A DNA stretch of 36,953 nt from Vibrio fluminensis (GTDB lineage Bacteria; Pseudomonadota; Gammaproteobacteria; Enterobacterales; Vibrionaceae). How positions within the stretch are numbered: the first letter of the stretch is position 1; each line of letters starts with the position of its first letter. Positions 1-8,345 of this stretch are shown one piece after another. The stretch covers positions 1-36,953 of the forward strand of contig NZ_JADILO010000037.1 in the NCBI RefSeq assembly GCF_015278125.1, given 5' to 3'. Position numbers and translations under genes: made by a program. Below the pieces are notes generated by a model, which saw only the letters and a program-made list of their open reading frames with translations, did not search any database and had not been told where the DNA came from.

Positions 1-53
1 TCCATCGTTACCATTTCCAGTTCGTATTGTTGCGGAGTCGGTTCTTGAAGCAT
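1..53 (-). CDS. Transposase N-terminus, probably IS1182 family (partial)
   Basis: The reading frame begins at the ATG at 53-51 on the minus strand and runs off the left edge. The visible start reads MLQEPTPQQYELEMVTM, which resembles the opening of IS1182-type DDE transposases (a Y-x-L-E-M-V block just before a conserved LVPxDHL stretch, here outside the window). Only 17 complete codons are visible, so the family call rests on a short match and the gene could be intact or a remnant. No clear Shine-Dalgarno precedes the ATG. If right, an insertion sequence lies directly downstream of the birA operon. The alternative is an unrelated small gene with a chance resemblance. Confidence 0.5.
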   Translation of the reverse strand, partial: MLQEPTPQQYELEMVTM

Positions 54-88
54 ATCGGAGTATCCATATTTCGATACCCCTATTAGAT

Positions 89-118
89 CAAAGGTCTAGC
101 TCGAAAGCTAGACCTTTG
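89..118. terminator. Perfect 13-bp hairpin near the transposase
   Basis: CAAAGGTCTAGCT (89-101) pairs perfectly with AGCTAGACCTTTG (106-118) around a CGAA loop. The AAAGG...CCTTT flanks are typical of compact bidirectional terminators, but no long T tract follows on either strand. It could be a terminator shielding the transposase, part of the insertion-sequence end, or a palindromic target site. Confidence 0.5.
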
Positions 119-129
119 TCAGCAGTCTG

Positions 130-150
130 AAAGGGCTCAAAGAGCCCTTT
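130..150. terminator. Hairpin terminator downstream of the DUF3135-like gene
   Basis: AAAGGGCTC (130-138) pairs with GAGCCCTTT (142-150) around an AAA loop. It lies 17 bases past the stop of the minus-strand gene ending at 168, with A/T bases built into both stem ends, so it would act as a terminator for the murB-birA transcript and possibly in both directions. Confidence 0.7.
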
Positions 151-167
151 AATATGCCGTATTAAAA

Positions 168-518
168 CTATCGCCAATCAGAGAAGCGTTCATTGATAGA
201 TATTACGTTCAGTTTATCATTTTTTTCTGGCTCTTGTGGTTCAAGTCCACTTTGCAAACTTTGCTGAAACTTATGCACTTGTTTACGCAACTCTTGCATC
301 AAGACAACGTTAACATGATGAGGATTTTTACAGCGCCCAACCAATCGGTCAATATGACTTTGTTGCGCCCAAAGTCGCGGCTGCATATCTTGTGAAGCGC
401 CTTGGATCATTTCTTGACACTTTTCGCGCTTGAGCTGTTCAAAGGCGGCTTCGTCTTCCTGAGCAAGTTTGACTAACTCATCAAATGACGGCAATTGCTG
501 CTGTTGTGGTAAATCCAT
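168..518 (-). CDS. DUF3135 domain-containing protein
   Basis: Small soluble protein of 116 residues, rich in Gln, Glu and Lys, with no signal peptide or membrane segment. The N-terminal LPSFDELVKLAQEDEAAFE block and the RLVGRCKNP stretch around residue 60 match my memory of the DUF3135 family of gammaproteobacteria; function is unknown. The ATG start at 518 has a strong Shine-Dalgarno (GAGGG, about four bases upstream). It lies 115 bp downstream of birA on the same strand and may be the last gene of the murB-birA transcript, closed by the hairpin at 130-150. It is mostly predicted helix. The assignment is from family resemblance only. Confidence 0.75.
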   Translation of the reverse strand: MDLPQQQQLPSFDELVKLAQEDEAAFEQLKREKCQEMIQGASQDMQPRLWAQQSHIDRLVGRCKNPHHVNVVLMQELRKQVHKFQQSLQSGLEPQEPEKNDKLNVISINERFSDWR

Positions 519-633
519 CTTACCCTCACATAAACTGGCTGTTTATATTGAGCCTAGTTCATATCAGGAAGAATACGGCCTAATGACCATCTCATATTTA
601 AGACAATAAAAACTTAGTACAAAGCCTAGCTCA

Positions 634-1590
634 TCAAATACCTCGTAGTGAAATTTCACCACCAATGTAAGTCTCAAGACCTTGTTCGGTTTCAATCAGC
701 ACCCCACCCTGCTCATTAATGCCGCGAGCAACGCCAGTGACTTCTCGGTTACCCATAAGCAATTTGATTTCACGTCCCAAGAAGTTATCTAAGCGATTCC
801 AGCGTTCAACAAATCCTTGCATGCCCGACATCTCGTATTCATTCAGAGCATTTTCAAGAGTGTTAATCAACTCAGCGGCAAGCTCATTACGTTCGATATC
901 CTGCTCAGTGACCTCACTGAGGCATGACCAAGGCTGAGTAATCCCTTGGGTATCACCTGCCATACGTAAATTCATCCCCATACCAATCACAAGATGCGCT
1001 GCAGAACCTGCTTGCCCAGACATTTCCACTAAGATGCCTGCCAGCTTTTGGTCTTGGTAATAGAGGTCATTTGGCCATTTGAGCTTAATACCTTCGATAC
1101 CCAATTTCTCCATCGCTTCTACAATCGCAACGCCCACCACTAGGCTCAAACCCATTGCACCAGCCATACCCGCCTCTAAGCGCCAGTACATAGAGAGGTA
1201 GAGGTTGCAGCCAAATGGCGACACCCACTCTCGACCACGACGACCACGCCCTTGGCTTTGATATTCCGCCAAACAGGCCGAACCAGACTCTAAGCTATGA
1301 ATACGCTCAAGTAAGTGCTGGTTAGTAGAATCAATGACGGGAATTAGCTCTAAAGGGACATTGACCTTATCTTGCAGCCGTTGCTGATTAAGTAATTGCA
1401 TCGGTTGAGCTAACTTATAACCTTTACCTTGCACGCTAAACACATCGACACCCCACGCTTGAATGCCTTTGATGTGTTTGCTGACCGCAGCTCGCGAAAT
1501 GCCAAGCTGCTCACCTAAACCTTCACCTGAGTGAAAATTGCCATCAGCTAACGTATTTAGAATGGATAACTTGATTGAATGCTCTTTCAT
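634..1590 (-). CDS. birA: Bifunctional biotin-protein ligase / biotin operon repressor BirA
   Basis: Activates biotin with ATP and attaches it to the biotin carboxyl carrier protein of acetyl-CoA carboxylase; the long form also represses biotin synthesis genes. The 318 residues match the usual length (about 320). An N-terminal winged helix-turn-helix covers roughly residues 1-60 (LGISRAAVSKHI near 29-40), followed by the catalytic domain with the biotinyl-AMP loop GRGRRG (114-119), KWPND (171-175) and the conserved Lys at 182, then a small C-terminal domain. The ATG overlaps the murB stop by 4 bp (ATGA) and has a GGAAGG ribosome site inside murB, so the two genes are translationally coupled. 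Nothing looks broken, and both the DNA-binding and ligase roles should be intact. Confidence 0.96.
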   Translation of the reverse strand: MKEHSIKLSILNTLADGNFHSGEGLGEQLGISRAAVSKHIKGIQAWGVDVFSVQGKGYKLAQPMQLLNQQRLQDKVNVPLELIPVIDSTNQHLLERIHSLESGSACLAEYQSQGRGRRGREWVSPFGCNLYLSMYWRLEAGMAGAMGLSLVVGVAIVEAMEKLGIEGIKLKWPNDLYYQDQKLAGILVEMSGQAGSAAHLVIGMGMNLRMAGDTQGITQPWSCLSEVTEQDIERNELAAELINTLENALNEYEMSGMQGFVERWNRLDNFLGREIKLLMGNREVTGVARGINEQGGVLIETEQGLETYIGGEISLRGI

Positions 1591-2648
1591 TTAACCCTTC
1601 CTCGCAGCGCCACTAGATTGGTTTCATGTTGCGCGCCCATAAAGCGCACTTCATGTTCAAGCTCAATTTGGTATTTTTGCCACACAGTTTGACGCACATG
1701 ATCGGCCAGCAAGACTACATCTAGCGCCGTAGCTTGATCGTTATTCACTAGCACTAACGCTTGATTAGGATGCACCTGGGCACCACCTTGCACGAATCCC
1801 TTCAAGCCACATTGGTCTATCAACCAACCTGCGGCGACTTTAACGCCCTCTTCTACAGGGTAAGCCACCATATTAGGGTATTGCTCTAGCAGCGTTTGAT
1901 ACTGCGCTTGTTCAATCACAGGGTTTTTAAAGAAGCTCCCTGCATTACCCGTGACTTGTGGATCGGGCAGTTTTTCCATACGAACTTGGCAAACTTGTTC
2001 AAAAATTTGTTGTGCAGTGACGGTTTCAACACGAAAAGACTGCAGCGGTCCGTAAGCAATGCATGGCAGCCATGATTTTGCCAATTTAAAACCCACCGCC
2101 ACGATAACGACTTTGACAAACAGTTGATGCTTGAAAATCGAATCACGATAGCCAAACAGACACTCATCAGCCTGCATGCGACGAATGGCAAAAGTTTCTA
2201 AGTCGAGTACATCAACATACTCACAAACATCTTTGATCTCTTTGCCATAAGCGCCGATATTTTGAATCGGCGCAGAACCAACGCAGCCCGGAATTAAAGC
2301 CAAATTCTCTAAGCCAAAGTAACCTTGCTCAACTGACCATTTAACCAAACTAGGCCAATCTTCACCGCCAGCAACATGTAAATGCCAGGCGTGCTCGGTT
2401 TCGCTCACCTCAATCCCATGTAATTGGTTGATCATCACCAGACCAGCAAAATGCTCAGTAAACAGCATATTGCTACCTTTACCCAACATCAGTTTAGGCA
2501 GTGTTTGCCATTGTGGTGCTTGATAGACCTGCTGGATATCCTCAACGGAGGCGACTTCAACAAGCACGTCACACGATTGTTCAATTGAGAATGTATGGTA
2601 GCTACGTAAGCTGGCGTTGGTTTGTATTTGCATGGGATTTGATTGCAT
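1587..2648 (-). CDS. murB: UDP-N-acetylenolpyruvoylglucosamine reductase MurB
   Basis: Cytosolic FAD enzyme that reduces UDP-GlcNAc-enolpyruvate to UDP-MurNAc with NADPH in peptidoglycan synthesis. The type I form is recognisable by the FAD-binding GCVGSAPIQNIGAYG (121-135), GYRDS (166-170, with the substrate Tyr/Arg), the catalytic serine loop GNAGSFFKNP (234-243) and the catalytic Glu of HEVRFMG close to the C-terminus. At 353 residues it is about ten longer than E. coli MurB. The start at 2648 is kept, but the ATG five codons later (2633) is equally plausible, as neither has a strong Shine-Dalgarno. First gene of the murB-birA operon; the divergent GNAT gene starts 58 bp away. Confidence 0.96.
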   Translation of the reverse strand: MQSNPMQIQTNASLRSYHTFSIEQSCDVLVEVASVEDIQQVYQAPQWQTLPKLMLGKGSNMLFTEHFAGLVMINQLHGIEVSETEHAWHLHVAGGEDWPSLVKWSVEQGYFGLENLALIPGCVGSAPIQNIGAYGKEIKDVCEYVDVLDLETFAIRRMQADECLFGYRDSIFKHQLFVKVVIVAVGFKLAKSWLPCIAYGPLQSFRVETVTAQQIFEQVCQVRMEKLPDPQVTGNAGSFFKNPVIEQAQYQTLLEQYPNMVAYPVEEGVKVAAGWLIDQCGLKGFVQGGAQVHPNQALVLVNNDQATALDVVLLADHVRQTVWQKYQIELEHEVRFMGAQHETNLVALRGRVK

Positions 2649-2706
2649 CAGGCAAGTTTCGTCATTTACACTGCCGCCATTCTACATAGATATTACCGGA
2701 TAGAGA

Positions 2707-3135
2707 ATGCGCCAACTCAGAATAGAAACGCTGGATCCAATAAAATTGCCGCTAGTCACGCGTTTATACAAAGCGCACTATCCTTCGGGTAAAGCCAAAA
2801 GTAATGAGTTGACCATTGCAGGTTACTTAGAGCATCAACTGGCGTGTGTGGTGCGTTTTCGCCCTATCGAGCAATATCAGTTGCTCACAGGCATGTTAGT
2901 GGTACCAGAACTACGTGAGCAAGGTCTGGGGCATCAACTGCTCAACCATTGCCAAATCGAAGTGTGCAACACAAATACTTACTGTTTCGCTTACCCACAC
3001 TTAGAAAACTTCTATCAGCAGCACGGTTTTGCCACTGTTTCAGCGGATAAACTGCCGAATAGCCTAAATCAGCTGTTTACGCGCTACACTGGAAGTGGGA
3101 AAGCCCTTATTCCAATGCACTATTTCGATAAATAG
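2707..3135 (+). CDS. GNAT family N-acetyltransferase
   Basis: A single GNAT domain of 142 residues with acetyl-CoA motif A at about 65-79 (VVPELREQGLGHQLL, containing the Q/R-x-x-G-x-G pyrophosphate loop) and a C-terminal YPHLENFYQQHGF segment that fits motif B. The substrate cannot be told from sequence. GGATAGAG just upstream of the ATG serves as ribosome site. It is divergent from murB and 130 bp upstream of pssA on the same strand. There is no signal peptide, so it is a cytosolic enzyme. The family call is firm; any specific substrate would be a guess. Confidence 0.85.
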   Translation: MRQLRIETLDPIKLPLVTRLYKAHYPSGKAKSNELTIAGYLEHQLACVVRFRPIEQYQLLTGMLVVPELREQGLGHQLLNHCQIEVCNTNTYCFAYPHLENFYQQHGFATVSADKLPNSLNQLFTRYTGSGKALIPMHYFDK

Positions 3136-3265
3136 AGCATTATTGCGTAGATAATTTATGAACTTTGCGCCATTTCTGGTAAATCCTTAGGGAGTTTTGG
3201 TAGTATCCGTCTTCTGCTTTTTTGGCAGACGCTATTGTCGCCATTTTTGAGGTTAATCTTTCAAT

Positions 3266-4606
3266 ATGATCGCTAACAGGTATTCATTACAGCATCTTCC
3301 AACCCTCGCACAAGATCCAGAACAGTTTGAAGTTCTTTACGCTGCGGCAGATTTCCGCACTCGCTTGATTCAAGCAATACGTGAAGCTAGCAAGCGCATC
3401 TACCTTGTAGCCCTCTACTTAGAGGATGATGAAGCTGGTCGTGAAATTCTAAGCGAACTTTACCAAGCCAAGCAGAGAAACCCAGGTTTAGATATCAATG
3501 TGTGCGTAGACTGGCATCGTGCCCAACGTGGTTTGATTGGCGCGGAAGCGAGTGAAACAAACGCAAGCATGTACAAAGCGTTTTCTGATAAATACGAACA
3601 TAAAGTGCCTGTTTATGGCGTTCCTGTACGTGGCAGAGAAGTGTTTGGGGTGTTACACCTTAAAGGCTTTATCATCGATGACTCGGTGATTTACAGCGGC
3701 GCAAGCTTAAATAATATCTATCTAAACTACCAAGACCGATACCGTTTTGACCGCTACCATGTACTGCACAACCCTGATTTAGCAGACACTATGGTGCAGT
3801 TTGTGCAAAACGAGATGATTGCGCATCCAGCAGTCAATAACCTAGCCTGCCCAGCCAAACCAGAAACCAAAGAGATTAAAGCGAGCATTCGCCAACTGCG
3901 TGCCTCTCTTGCTAAAGCGGCTTATAAGTTTGATAGCCAACCAGTCTCTCCTGAGCAAGTCGCGGTAACACCGATTGTGGGTGTTGGCAAGAAGCGCAAC
4001 AAACTTAATCAAAGCATCAATAACTTGTTGGCATTGGCACAAGATGAAATCTTCATCTGCACGCCTTACTTCAATTTCCCACGCAGCGTGGCTAAGCAAA
4101 TCAAACGTGCGACTAAGCGCGGCGTGCGCGTGACGATTGTAGTGGGCGATAAAACCGCGAACGATTTCTTTATCTCACCAGAGCAGGAATTTAAAACTAT
4201 TGGTGGTTTGCCATACCTTTATGAGCGCAATCTGCGTCAATTTGCGAAAGCCAATGAAGCACACATCGCCAGCCGCCAGCTTTCTATTCACCTTTGGAAG
4301 CATGAAGCGAACAGCTTCCACCTAAAAGGCATTTGGGTCGATAAGCGTTATATGCTAATCACAGGTAACAACCTAAACCCACGCGCATGGAAACTCGACC
4401 TTGAAAACGCGATCATGGTGCAAGATGATTACAATCATCTGACTGAGAAGTTTGAAAAAGAAGTTGAGAATATTCTTCAACATACGCAACTTATCTGCAC
4501 TTACAAGCAATTAGAAAAACTGGAAGACTACCCAGAAGTGGTGCAAAAGCTAATGCGCAAAATCACCCGTGTAAAAGCGGATCGTGTTTTGAAGCAGATT
4601 CTTTAA
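3266..4606 (+). CDS. pssA: CDP-diacylglycerol-serine O-phosphatidyltransferase PssA
   Basis: Makes phosphatidylserine from CDP-diacylglycerol and L-serine, the committed step to phosphatidylethanolamine. This is the E. coli-type enzyme of the phospholipase D superfamily, a peripheral membrane protein with no transmembrane segments. Both HKD motifs are visible: HLKGFIID at 131-138 and HLKGIWVD at 352-359. Its 446 residues compare with about 450 in E. coli. The ATG at 3266 is preceded by GAGG at 3250-3253. It faces the polysaccharide locus and shares a bidirectional terminator with it, and so marks the left conserved boundary of that locus. Confidence 0.95.
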   Translation: MIANRYSLQHLPTLAQDPEQFEVLYAAADFRTRLIQAIREASKRIYLVALYLEDDEAGREILSELYQAKQRNPGLDINVCVDWHRAQRGLIGAEASETNASMYKAFSDKYEHKVPVYGVPVRGREVFGVLHLKGFIIDDSVIYSGASLNNIYLNYQDRYRFDRYHVLHNPDLADTMVQFVQNEMIAHPAVNNLACPAKPETKEIKASIRQLRASLAKAAYKFDSQPVSPEQVAVTPIVGVGKKRNKLNQSINNLLALAQDEIFICTPYFNFPRSVAKQIKRATKRGVRVTIVVGDKTANDFFISPEQEFKTIGGLPYLYERNLRQFAKANEAHIASRQLSIHLWKHEANSFHLKGIWVDKRYMLITGNNLNPRAWKLDLENAIMVQDDYNHLTEKFEKEVENILQHTQLICTYKQLEKLEDYPEVVQKLMRKITRVKADRVLKQIL

Positions 4607-4628
4607 AACACACATTCTATTCAATAGT

Positions 4629-4655
4629 AAAAAAGCGCCAACAGGCGCTTTTTTT
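4629..4655. terminator. Bidirectional rho-independent terminator
   Basis: A run of A (4629-4634), GCGCC (4635-4639), AACA loop, GGCGC (4644-4648), then seven T (4649-4655). It sits between the convergent pssA (plus) and the 4,6-dehydratase gene (minus), whose TAA stop at 4656-4654 overlaps the T tract. It should end both transcripts. Confidence 0.92.
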
Positions 4656-6588
4656 AATGCAGTTTTCCAAGCTTGGATTGCTGAATGTTTTCTTTCCAAA
4701 CTAAGTCGCCAATACCATCGGTAGGAGAGAATCCAGTTGGTGCATCCAGTAACAACTGCCTAATTTTCTCATGCTCAAAGTTATGGCATGCTTCATCAAG
4801 CGCGGTTATCAACACCTGATATTCTTCAATTGGTAGATACTTTTCGTTAGCCGTCATGATTCGCTCATGCGCCGTGCCTTGGACATTATCGCCAATCAAT
4901 AGCTCTTCAAACAACTTCTCACCCGGACGTAACCCCGAGAACTTAATCTCTATATCGCCGTCTGGATGTTCATCATTTTTAACTTCCAAGCCCGAGAGAC
5001 GAATCAAGTTTTGCGCAAGCTCTGCAATTTTGACAGGTTCACCCATATCTAAAACAAAAACATCACCACCCTTGCCCATGGCTCCGGCCTGAATCACTAA
5101 CTGAGCCGCTTCCGGGATAGTCATAAAGTAACGAATGATATCAGGGTGAGTAACCGTTACCGGTCCGCCATCGGCAATTTGCTTTTTGAACACTGGAATC
5201 ACCGAGCCCGATGAGCCCAGCACATTACCAAAACGCACCATACAAAAACGTGTACCGCGCTCTTTTTCGCTTTCTTGAGCGGCTAATGCTTGTAAACCAA
5301 GTTCAGCAACACGCTTGGTCGTACCCATGACATTCGTTGGTCGCACAGCTTTGTCGGTTGAAATAAGAACAAAAGATTCAACACCAGCTTCTATTGCTGC
5401 GTTAGCGGTATAATAAGTGCCGAATACATTATTTCTAACCCCTTCAACCACGTTGTACTCAACCAAAGGGACATGTTTATAAGCTGCAGCATGATAAACC
5501 GTTTGAACATCAAAGCTTTTCATTACCGTAGCTAGGCGATTAATTCGCTGTACAGAACCTAGTAGCGGTACTATTTCGACAGCTAAATGTTCTTTTTCAG
5601 CTAAGGCGTTAAGTTCTCTATCGATTTGATATAGCGCAAATTCAGACAGTTCAAAAAGCACAAGCTTAGTTGGCTGATTGCGAACTATTTGGCGACAAAG
5701 CTCAGAACCAATGGAGCCTCCGGCGCCAGTCACCATGACTACTTTTTCTTTGATGTTTTTCTCAAGTAGCCCCTGATTTGGAGCGACAGCATCACGCCCA
5801 AGTAAGTCTTCAATTGCCACTTCTTTTAGCTGATCAATTTTAAGCTCACCATTAACAATGTCCGCAAGAGGCGGAATCGATAATACTTCAACGTTGTATT
5901 CCACTAGTGAAGAGAGAATTATCTTACGCTGAGTTCGAGTTGCTGATGGCAACGCTAAAAGCACTTTCTCAGCTTTAAATTTAGACAACAAGGCTGGCAA
6001 TGAACTTCTCTGATAAATGTTGAGCCCATGGACCGAACTTTTACACAAATGAGCATTGTCATCGACAAAACACACCGGATGATACTCTGACCCTTGATGG
6101 ATAAGGTTTGCTAATTGACGACCAGCAGCACCAGCACCGTATATAATTACATTCGTTTTTTGTTTACGCCCTGTACGATTAATCATTGTGCGAGCAAGCA
6201 AGCGAGCCCCACCACATAAAATAGCTAAATAAGCAGCATAGATTATTGGAACTGAACGAGGGACTGGGGTATGCGTGTAATGGGAAGCTAAAATCACAAA
6301 CAATGCTGACAGCACACAACTTGACATAATTGTCATGAGAGCTTTTGAGTTCATATAACGCAAGATAGCCCTATACAAACCAACTTGAACAAAGAGTGCT
6401 ATCGTGGCAAAAAGTGCCGTAACATAAGAAATTACATAGCCATCATCTAGCTTAAAAACCCCTGTTTCACCTAGTCTCGTCCAGTATGCCCCCCAATACG
6501 CGATGGTGATAAAGGCAATGTCTAAAGTGACACTTATCGCCCTTTTGAAGGAACGAGGTGCATTCCAAATAAAACTAATTGGGGTCAT
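4654..6588 (-). CDS. UDP-HexNAc 4,6-dehydratase, membrane-bound WbpM/PglF/CapD type
   Basis: Converts UDP-GlcNAc to a 4-keto-6-deoxy sugar nucleotide. The 644 residues contain four hydrophobic segments (about 19-39, 50-72, 88-104, 115-132), a first Rossmann-like domain (IYGAGAAGRQLA, 149-160) and a C-terminal extended SDR domain with TGAGGSIG (287-294). STDK (410-413) and MGTTK (421-425) replace the usual YxxxK, as in the WbpM/PglF/FlaA1 group. It is the last gene of the 24-kb minus-strand locus, one base after the PglC-like gene. With the aminotransferase at 7176-8345 it would give a UDP-4-amino-4,6-dideoxy-HexNAc. Whether the enzyme retains (PglF) or inverts C5 cannot be decided by eye. Symbol left blank because wbpM, pglF and capD are all used for this family. 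Confidence 0.93.
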   Translation of the reverse strand: MTPISFIWNAPRSFKRAISVTLDIAFITIAYWGAYWTRLGETGVFKLDDGYVISYVTALFATIALFVQVGLYRAILRYMNSKALMTIMSSCVLSALFVILASHYTHTPVPRSVPIIYAAYLAILCGGARLLARTMINRTGRKQKTNVIIYGAGAAGRQLANLIHQGSEYHPVCFVDDNAHLCKSSVHGLNIYQRSSLPALLSKFKAEKVLLALPSATRTQRKIILSSLVEYNVEVLSIPPLADIVNGELKIDQLKEVAIEDLLGRDAVAPNQGLLEKNIKEKVVMVTGAGGSIGSELCRQIVRNQPTKLVLFELSEFALYQIDRELNALAEKEHLAVEIVPLLGSVQRINRLATVMKSFDVQTVYHAAAYKHVPLVEYNVVEGVRNNVFGTYYTANAAIEAGVESFVLISTDKAVRPTNVMGTTKRVAELGLQALAAQESEKERGTRFCMVRFGNVLGSSGSVIPVFKKQIADGGPVTVTHPDIIRYFMTIPEAAQLVIQAGAMGKGGDVFVLDMGEPVKIAELAQNLIRLSGLEVKNDEHPDGDIEIKFSGLRPGEKLFEELLIGDNVQGTAHERIMTANEKYLPIEEYQVLITALDEACHNFEHEKIRQLLLDAPTGFSPTDGIGDLVWKENIQQSKLGKLH

Positions 6589-6589
6589 G

Positions 6590-7183
6590 TTAAGAAACGA
6601 TCTTTTTTAAAGTTTGAAAAATAATCAAGATATCCGTGCTAAATGAGTAGTTATCAACGTATTCAGTATAGTACTTAGCCTTAATGGGCATAATCTCATT
6701 AATATAACTCGCACGAGGATCTTTTGAAGCAGCTAAGACTTCTGATTCATTGGTGAACTCAATCGAAGCCTTATCTGTAATACCTGGTCTAACCGATAGG
6801 ATTTTTTGTCTAACTTCATCAGGGTATTCATTCATGTATTCAGGCACTTCAGGTCTAGGACCAACAACACTCATCGTCCCCAAAAGAACATTCGCTAGTT
6901 GCGGTAGCTCATCGAGTTTATAGCGACGTAAAAAGTGTCCACATGTCGTAATACGGGGGTCTTTCCCCACCGTTACTTTAAGTCCTAGCTTTTCCGCATC
7001 AACAACCATAGTGCGAAACTTAAAGATTGAAAAGTTCTGACCATTTAAGCCAACGCGTGTTTGACAAAATAGTATTGGTCCCGTGCTTGATAATTTGATC
7101 CATAGAGCAATGACCAAAAGCACTGGAAAAAGAATCACTAACCCAAAGAATGAACTAACAATATCAAATGTTCGCTTAAGCAA
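6590..7183 (-). CDS. PglC-like polyprenyl-phosphate phosphosugar transferase (initiating)
   Basis: Transfers a phospho-sugar from a UDP-sugar to undecaprenyl phosphate, the first membrane step of repeat-unit assembly. The 197-residue protein is the small monotopic type: one N-terminal hydrophobic re-entrant helix (about 9-30), the catalytic Asp-Glu pair in YKLDELPQL (D91-E92), the GPRPE block (108-112) and the RPGIT segment. It overlaps the aminotransferase gene by 8 bp and lies one base from the dehydratase, an arrangement like pglC-pglE-pglF. From this grouping I infer a diamino- or 4-amino-6-deoxy-HexNAc-1-phosphate donor rather than hexose. The family is firm and the exact sugar is inferred. 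Confidence 0.92.
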   Translation of the reverse strand: MLKRTFDIVSSFFGLVILFPVLLVIALWIKLSSTGPILFCQTRVGLNGQNFSIFKFRTMVVDAEKLGLKVTVGKDPRITTCGHFLRRYKLDELPQLANVLLGTMSVVGPRPEVPEYMNEYPDEVRQKILSVRPGITDKASIEFTNESEVLAASKDPRASYINEIMPIKAKYYTEYVDNYSFSTDILIIFQTLKKIVS

Positions 7184-8345
7184 TGGTAGTCGCCTCAGTT
7201 AGAATATCCGTAACCGCACGAATTACCTCATTAACCTCTTGGTCAGTCATTGATGCAAAATTAGGTAAACTCACATGTCTGTCTGATACTCGACTCGATA
7301 CCGGAAACTGTTCATCCACTAGTGAGTAAGAGTCTTTCCAATATGGCATTCTATGCAGAGGAATATAATGCACCGACGTACCTACACCTTGCTCACTCAT
7401 TTTTTCGATAAATTGATCTCGTGTGATATTCAATTGCTCGAGCTCTAATTGCAAAGAGTAGATATGCCATGCGTGAATATCTGTATCATTCACTTTTGCA
7501 GGGATGATTACTGGTAACGCTGAAAATGCGTCTGAATATTTCGTGGCGATTGCATCTCTAGCTTGCTGAAATTTATCTGCTTTTTTCAATTGATGAATAC
7601 CGATAGCAGCACACATGTCCATCATGTTGTACTTATAACCTGGAGCCACAATTTCGTAGTACCAGTTCGGTTTATTCGAAGTAAAGCGGTCGAACACATC
7701 TCGATTGATACCATGCAAACGCATTGTCTTAATACGTTTAGCAATGCTCTCATCATTAGTGACAACCATACCACCTTCACCAGTCGTGATGGTTTTATTC
7801 GCATAAAAACTAAATACGGTGATGTCACCAATGGTACCAATCAATTGACCATTGTGCGTAGTTGGAAGTGCATGAGCTGCATCTTCAATAACTTTAACAT
7901 TATACTTTTTAGCCAGCTGCATTAACTTAGTCATGTCTGCGGCTTGTCCAGCATAGTGCACAGGTATCACTGCTTTAACATTTTGGTGTTCTTCAAGTGC
8001 TTTCTCAACGAGCTCAGGATCGATATTGTAGCTGTCTGACTGAATATCGACAAAAACTGGCTCCGCACCTAAATAACGAATAACTTCCGCTGTAGCAGTA
8101 AATGTATGAACAGTCGTTACAACCTTATCACCCGGACCGACCCCAATAGCTTCTAAGGCTAAATGTAGCCCCGCTGTCGCAGAGTTAACAGCTAAAGCAA
8201 AATCAGCACCAACATATTGAGCAAAATCAGATTCAAACTGAGCAACCTTTGGTCCTGTCGTTAACCAACCTGAACGTAGGGTGCTCACGACTTCGTTTAT
8301 TTCTTCTTCATCTAGCACGGGACGAGAGTAAGGGATGAACGCCAT
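7176..8345 (-). CDS. DegT/DnrJ/EryC1/StrS sugar aminotransferase (PglE-like)
   Basis: PLP-dependent enzyme that should aminate the C4 ketone made by the 4,6-dehydratase. The 389 residues have the family layout: SGWLTTGP near 25-32, the substrate/PLP segment NSATAGLHLAL (54-64), IEDAAHA (153-159) and the PLP lysine in SFYANKTITTGEGG (K184). The product would be a UDP-4-amino-4,6-dideoxy-HexNAc. A dedicated PglD-type N-acetyltransferase is not seen next to it, so the 4-amino group may remain free for another acyl group. Its start overlaps the upstream glycosyltransferase stop by one base (TAATG). C4 specificity is inferred from the neighbours. Confidence 0.92.
   Translation of the reverse strand: MAFIPYSRPVLDEEEINEVVSTLRSGWLTTGPKVAQFESDFAQYVGADFALAVNSATAGLHLALEAIGVGPGDKVVTTVHTFTATAEVIRYLGAEPVFVDIQSDSYNIDPELVEKALEEHQNVKAVIPVHYAGQAADMTKLMQLAKKYNVKVIEDAAHALPTTHNGQLIGTIGDITVFSFYANKTITTGEGGMVVTNDESIAKRIKTMRLHGINRDVFDRFTSNKPNWYYEIVAPGYKYNMMDMCAAIGIHQLKKADKFQQARDAIATKYSDAFSALPVIIPAKVNDTDIHAWHIYSLQLELEQLNITRDQFIEKMSEQGVGTSVHYIPLHRMPYWKDSYSLVDEQFPVSSRVSDRHVSLPNFASMTDQEVNEVIRAVTDILTEATTIA

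Noticed and set aside
3209..3232. Possible hairpin with a T-rich loop upstream of pssA
   Set aside because: The uninterrupted stem is only about five pairs and no T tract follows; too weak to report as a terminator or riboswitch.
7563..7925. Plus-strand open frame of 120 codons
   Set aside because: It is antisense to the sugar aminotransferase, has no ribosome site and no recognisable domain, as with the other frames antisense to genes.
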